Shown here one piece after another: positions 60,445-64,000 of a DNA stretch of 64,000 nt. The notes beneath the pieces were generated by a model. The model searched no databases. It had not been told where the DNA came from and saw only the letters and a list, made by a program, of their open reading frames with translations. The stretch is taken from the NCBI RefSeq assembly GCF_001754075.1, contig NZ_MIEH01000006.1:1-64000 (forward strand), given 5' to 3'. The translations under genes were made by a program, and so were the position numbers. Source of the stretch: Merdimonas faecis. Its GTDB lineage: Bacteria; Bacillota; Clostridia; Lachnospirales; Lachnospiraceae. Position 1 is the first letter of the stretch. Every line of letters starts with the position of its first letter.

Positions 60445-62787
60445 TTAACTCACTACTTCCTCATAAATTGCTTTTTCCAATTCTTTTACCGCTTTTAGAT
60501 ACCCCTGCTTACCTCCAAAATATCCAGCGATCTTGGCAGGTTTTCCGAGTTTAAAAAATGGATCCAGCTTAAGTATTTCTGTTTTTTCAATCTCGTAAAT
60601 ACCTGTGTTCATATATTTATCCAACAAAGCTTCCAGGACTTCTCGAGCTACACCACTGTATTTGCTAAAGAAATCCCGCTTTTTCACATTATTGGCTCTC
60701 TCCTTACGAGTTAAAGGTTTTTTATCAAAAGCCACATGGCAAATAAAGTCAAAATCATCTACATCGCTCATATTCTGATCCGCTTTTAAAAGTTCCAGAT
60801 CGATACCACGGTCATGGAGCAAATCTCGGATTTCTTCCTTTTTCTCGTGTGCTGACCATTGACGGATAAAGTTATCCAGAGAAGCATACTCTCCCTGAAT
60901 ATTCTCTTTGGTATAATCTACAATACTTTCCTGTCGGAGCAGTTTACCGTTCGTATCATAAACAGATACTGTCTTATGGATAATCTGCACTTTACAGCCA
61001 TTCCTGTCTACAATAGGTTTCTGTGTACCATAAGATGCCGGAGGCTCTTTTATCACTCCCGGCTGAACAGGATCTGCTTTTCCATAACCATTTGGATCTT
61101 TCGGATGGTAGTTTTCATCCATCTCAATCGGGCCATCCCAGTCAGGATCTGCAAACAAACGTGTCACATTTCGAAAATCCATAACCACAAAATGAGTCTT
61201 ACCTTCTTTTTCCCGTAAACGTGTTCCTCGTCCGATAATTTGTTTAAACTCCGTCATAGATCCAATCATTTCATCCAACACAATCAGCTTGGTCATCTTA
61301 CAATCCGCACCCGTGGAAAGCAGTTTTGAAGTTGTTGCAATAACCGGGTAGGGCTCTGCAACCGAAATAAAATATTTCAGTTTACTTTTTCCATAGTCAT
61401 CGCCGCCCGTAATGCGTACCACATAATCCGGATTCTGTTTCATCATATCCTGATTGAGGTTTACAAGTGCATTACGCATACGTAAAGCAGCATCCTCTGT
61501 AGCACAAAACACAATAGTTTTGGCCATACGGTCAGTACTCTTCAAATATTTTGTAATTTCCTCCGCCACCTGCTGAATACGATCTTCTATAATAATATTG
61601 TAATCGTAATCACTATTCGTATAAATACGATCCGGTATTTCCATACCATTGATATCGCGCTGGCCTTTACGCGGACGCCACCCCTCACCAATATCTGTCA
61701 TAATATTGATGACTTTAAAAGGAGCAAGGAATCCATCCTCTATTCCTTCTTTCAAACTATATGTATAAATAGGCTCTCCAAAATAGCTAAGATTAGAAAT
61801 ATACTTGGTTTCCTTTGGAGTAGCTGTCATACCAATTTGCGTTGCGGACTTGAAATACTCCAAAATTCTGCGCCACCGGCTTTCTTCTTTCGCGGATCCC
61901 CTATGGCATTCATCCACAATAATCAGGTCAAAGAAATCCGGCAAAAACAATTCACTGAAATGTTCTTTATCATCGTCACCAACCAGCTGCTGATACAGTG
62001 AAAAATATACTTCATGAGAAGTAATGGTACTTTTGTCATCCTTTGCCACATTGATTTTATGGATCACTTTTTCCAATGGTGCAAAATCTTGCTGAATCGA
62101 TTGATCCACCAGGATATTACGATCAGCAAGATATAAAATCTTCCGTTTTAATCCGCTTTGAAGCATCCTGTATACAATCTGAAAAGCCGTGTAAGTTTTC
62201 CCTGTACCTGTCGCCATGACCAACAAAAGGCGCTGTTGCCCCCTTGCAATGGCATCAACAGTACGGTTTATGGCAATTCTTTGATAATAACGTGGCGGAT
62301 AGGTATTCTGACTGGAATAATAAGGCTGTTCAATAACAACTTCCTGTTGCGGTGTAATACCAGACTCCTTCTTATAGCGTTCAATAAGTTCCTGTTCTGT
62401 CGGAAACTCATCCAGACCAAACTCTCGTTCCTGACCCGTAAGGAAATCATGCTCTGCAAATCCATCTCCATTGGAACTATAGGCAAAAGGAAGATCAAGT
62501 ATCCTTGCATAAGCAATTGCCTGCTGTAAACCATGAGAAATACTATGGGTATTATCTTTTGCTTCTACAATCGCAATTGGATTGTTTGCACTGAGAAAAA
62601 GAATATAATCTGCACGTTTTGGCTTCTCTCGGAAAACAAAGTTTCCTTTCAGATTAATCTTTCCATCTGTAATGCGGGTTTCCATGGTAATCTTTTCACG
62701 GTTCCATTTCGAAGTAATGGCAGGAGTAATATACTGGAGTTTAATATCCTCTTCACTCATCTGTTTTTTCGATATAATCGTACCCAC
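60445..62787 (-). CDS. hsdR: type I restriction endonuclease subunit HsdR (EcoEI-like)
   Basis: About 780 residues. N-terminal nuclease domain with the PD-(D/E)XK core KRADYILFL ... PIAIVEAKD; SF2 translocase with Walker A VMATGTGKTYTAFQ, DECH box LIIVDECHRGSAKEE, TAT motif GMTATPKETK and motif VI QIIGRGTRLREKEG; and an EcoEI-type C-terminal domain. I start at GTG (reading MGTIISKKQM) because GGAGGA lies 6 nt upstream; an earlier GTG at 62805 would overlap the XRE gene end. Length fits the EcoEI type rather than the ~1000-residue EcoKI type. Confidence 0.92.
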   Translation of the reverse strand: MGTIISKKQMSEEDIKLQYITPAITSKWNREKITMETRITDGKINLKGNFVFREKPKRADYILFLSANNPIAIVEAKDNTHSISHGLQQAIAYARILDLPFAYSSNGDGFAEHDFLTGQEREFGLDEFPTEQELIERYKKESGITPQQEVVIEQPYYSSQNTYPPRYYQRIAINRTVDAIARGQQRLLLVMATGTGKTYTAFQIVYRMLQSGLKRKILYLADRNILVDQSIQQDFAPLEKVIHKINVAKDDKSTITSHEVYFSLYQQLVGDDDKEHFSELFLPDFFDLIIVDECHRGSAKEESRWRRILEYFKSATQIGMTATPKETKYISNLSYFGEPIYTYSLKEGIEDGFLAPFKVINIMTDIGEGWRPRKGQRDINGMEIPDRIYTNSDYDYNIIIEDRIQQVAEEITKYLKSTDRMAKTIVFCATEDAALRMRNALVNLNQDMMKQNPDYVVRITGGDDYGKSKLKYFISVAEPYPVIATTSKLLSTGADCKMTKLIVLDEMIGSMTEFKQIIGRGTRLREKEGKTHFVVMDFRNVTRLFADPDWDGPIEMDENYHPKDPNGYGKADPVQPGVIKEPPASYGTQKPIVDRNGCKVQIIHKTVSVYDTNGKLLRQESIVDYTKENIQGEYASLDNFIRQWSAHEKKEEIRDLLHDRGIDLELLKADQNMSDVDDFDFICHVAFDKKPLTRKERANNVKKRDFFSKYSGVAREVLEALLDKYMNTGIYEIEKTEILKLDPFFKLGKPAKIAGYFGGKQGYLKAVKELEKAIYEEVVS

Positions 62788-62801
62788 ATATATTCCTCCC
62801 T

Positions 62802-63017
62802 TCACCCTTCCAATTTTTCCGGTAGAATTTCCACAATATCATCCAAAGTGCAATGCAATGTTCTGCATATTTTAACCAGAACTTCCACCCTTACATCCTC
62901 GTTTTTACCAAGTCTTGCCATAGCATTTGTAGTAATTTTTGAGGCCTTGATCAAATCTGTTTTACTCATTCCCCTGTCAATTAGAATCTTCCATAGTTTA
63001 TTATAACAAACAGACAT
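62802..63017 (-). CDS. small XRE-family regulator heading the hsd operon
   Basis: 71 residues from MSVCYNKLWKILI, with AAGGAGG 6 nt before the ATG. The helix-turn-helix is DRGMSKTDLIKASKITTNAMARL followed by a short dimer tail (TLHCTLDDIVEIL). It resembles small Cro/C-protein regulators. The promoter upstream holds a palindrome over the -35, so it probably controls its own transcription and that of hsdR 14 nt downstream. Confidence 0.85.
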   Translation of the reverse strand: MSVCYNKLWKILIDRGMSKTDLIKASKITTNAMARLGKNEDVRVEVLVKICRTLHCTLDDIVEILPEKLEG

Positions 63018-63063
63018 TATGTTCCTCCTTATTTTGACCATTTCCGATCCCTTTATTGATTTT

Positions 63064-63104
63064 ATTATATCATTGCCTCAGAAAACCTTCAATTTAAAAT
63101 TGAA
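63064..63104 (-). promoter_or_regulatory. hsd operon promoter with palindromic operator
   Basis: On the minus strand, TTGAAG (63092-63087), a 17-nt spacer and TATAAT (63069-63064). TTCAATTT, A, AAATTGAA (63088-63104) is an 8-bp-arm palindrome covering the -35. Confidence 0.7.
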
Positions 63105-63168
63105 CATCTCAATACTCAATATAAGCAGCATTCCACCTGATTCATAATGAGAATACATAATAAAGTCT

Positions 63169-63966
63169 CTATCTTTTCTTCTTCATTTTCTTTTCACGAA
63201 CACATATCCGAATCACACAAATCAACAAAACAAACAAAATTAAATTTTCCTGCATAGCTACCAAAACTATTTCCTTCATAACTATAAATATCAATACAAC
63301 AATACCCACACCTATATCCCATAATAATTCTGTTGCTTTCATTTGTTCTATTCTCTGAACTGCCTGTTTCTTTACTTTCTGGATTTCTGATTTTGCTTTC
63401 CGTTTTTCATTTTCAGCCCTACATTTTGCCGATTGTGCCCTATTTTCTGCTTCTTTCTCTTTTTTCTGTGCTTCTTCTACTGCATCTACAGAAGACTGTA
63501 CCACCATCTTTTCCAGTTTAAAGTTCCGGGCCTGAACGTCTTTTATTCTTTCTTCGAGCTGCTCTTGCTCTTTCCTGCTCAGCAATCCGTTCCTGTTCCG
63601 CAGATCGTCGTTGCTTCTCTGCAGAAACTGACTGATATTCTGCGTTCTGGATAATTCGATTTGCAGTTTTTGATTTTCCTCGGTTAACTTCTGAAGCTCG
63701 TCTTGCAGCTTCTGACTTTCGGATGAGAGACTCCGAATCCCTTCTCGAAACTCTCTGATTCGTTCCATACATTTCTGTATCAATTCTCGATCTTTTGTCT
63801 GAGCTTTCAACAACTCGTCCCTCTCTGCAGTCACTTTCGATAGGGCCTCCGCCTGTTCCTGCGACAGCTTCTTCCACTTGTCGATAGTATCGTGTGAGAT
63901 CGGCATCAACTGTGTCATCTCCGAGGATGCCACTTTTTTCTTTTTGTTCATTTCTGATAAATTCAT
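63169..63966 (-). CDS. coiled-coil membrane protein, MobB-like, overlapping the relaxase 3' end
   Basis: 265 residues. A short basic start (MNLSEMNKKKKVASSEMTQL), PISHDTIDKWKKLSQEQAEAL, then a long charged coiled coil to about residue 210, two hydrophobic segments (IGVGIVVLIFIVMKEIVLV and ENLILFVLLICVIRIC) and a basic tail. AGGGAG lies 9 nt before the ATG. About 450 nt of it overlap a second open frame that runs off the window edge. Nested coiled-coil or membrane mob genes within relaxase genes are known in ColE1 plasmids. Confidence 0.7.
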   Translation of the reverse strand: MNLSEMNKKKKVASSEMTQLMPISHDTIDKWKKLSQEQAEALSKVTAERDELLKAQTKDRELIQKCMERIREFREGIRSLSSESQKLQDELQKLTEENQKLQIELSRTQNISQFLQRSNDDLRNRNGLLSRKEQEQLEERIKDVQARNFKLEKMVVQSSVDAVEEAQKKEKEAENRAQSAKCRAENEKRKAKSEIQKVKKQAVQRIEQMKATELLWDIGVGIVVLIFIVMKEIVLVAMQENLILFVLLICVIRICVREKKMKKKR

Positions 63967-64000
63967 CCTCTAATTCTCCCTTACTGATTTTTAAATGAAA
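63518..64000 (-). CDS. C-terminal part of a probable relaxase/mobilization protein (partial)
   Basis: Frame open from the window edge (no start seen) to the TAA at 63518, 160 codons. It reads KISKGELEDEFIRNEQKEKS early and ends in a charged, alanine/glutamine/arginine-rich tail (QERIAEQERARAARRKNKRR, then SGPEL), as in MobA/MobL-type relaxase C-termini. The overlap with the 63169-63966 gene in another frame is about 450 nt without a stop in either. No catalytic relaxase motif is in the visible part, so the assignment is by tail composition and context. Confidence 0.45.
   Translation of the reverse strand, partial: FHLKISKGELEDEFIRNEQKEKSGILGDDTVDADLTRYYRQVEEAVAGTGGGPIESDCREGRVVESSDKRSRIDTEMYGTNQRVSRRDSESLIRKSEAARRASEVNRGKSKTANRIIQNAEYQSVSAEKQRRSAEQERIAEQERARAARRKNKRRSGPEL

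Larger units (their letters stand above)
48050..64000 (-). mobile_element. integrated element carrying a defence island (probable integrative mobilizable element)
   Basis: From the rlmD-like remnant to the window end (right boundary not seen). A large serine recombinase lies at the left end and mobilization-type genes at the right. Between are XRE regulators, a type I restriction system, an OLD nuclease, a UvrD-like helicase and an AlbA/HATPase protein. The region is clearly more AT-rich than the housekeeping genes to its left. Confidence 0.7.

Overview
The window looks like the chromosome of a gut Lachnospiraceae bacterium (Firmicutes; Mediterraneibacter, Blautia or Dorea type). This is inferred from gene content: a HypD glycyl-radical hydroxyproline dehydratase, a LysRS with a fused C-terminal tRNA-binding domain, an Amadori-product (frl) operon with a GntR regulator, a decarboxylase very like the Ruminococcus gnavus tryptophan decarboxylase, strong AGGAGG-type ribosome sites and consensus TTGACA/TATAAT promoters. 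No rRNA or tRNA gene was seen.

Layout. 1-3.5 kb: hypD and its activase. 3.6-6.6 kb: three genes for exported or membrane proteins, whose upstream region is interrupted by an IS1182-family element (6.63-8.29 kb). 8.3-8.6 kb: orphan CsoR. 8.7-17.5 kb: fructoselysine-type locus (kinase, binding protein, two permeases, epimerase, deglycase, YesL protein), its GntR regulator and an MFS transporter; similar palindromic boxes lie at both the operon and the MFS promoters. 17.5-19.7 kb: large repeat-containing surface protein. 19.9-21.4 kb: AbiE toxin-antitoxin pair with a paired-repeat operator. 21.5-31.7 kb: housekeeping block on the minus strand (lysS, greA, dus, coaX, argF, SPFH/NfeD pair, SpoU-type methyltransferase, Ktr potassium system). 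31.8-47.9 kb: mixed accessory metabolism (M18 and M24 peptidases, two MATE pumps, nitroreductase, LysR plus aromatic amino acid decarboxylase, DNA glycosylase, malic enzyme, MerR and MarR regulators, D-lyxose isomerase, MFS exporter).

From about 48.05 kb to the end of the window lies an AT-rich integrated element. It appears inserted into the 3' end of an rlmD-like methyltransferase gene: a short orphan C-terminal tail remains next to a large serine recombinase. Its right end carries a probable relaxase 3' end, with a coiled-coil membrane protein gene overlapping it in another frame. That suggests an integrative mobilizable element. Its cargo is defence: an autoregulated XRE gene leading hsdR, a small nuclease-like gene, hsdM and hsdS, followed on the same strand by a small gene, an OLD-family ATPase/Toprim nuclease, a UvrD-like helicase (together Gabija-like) and a Schlafen/AlbA-HATPase protein. 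This last, tightly packed three-gene set is the best candidate for a poorly described system in the window.

All calls come from reading sequence and translations; no database search was run. Family assignments rest on motifs and remembered homologues.
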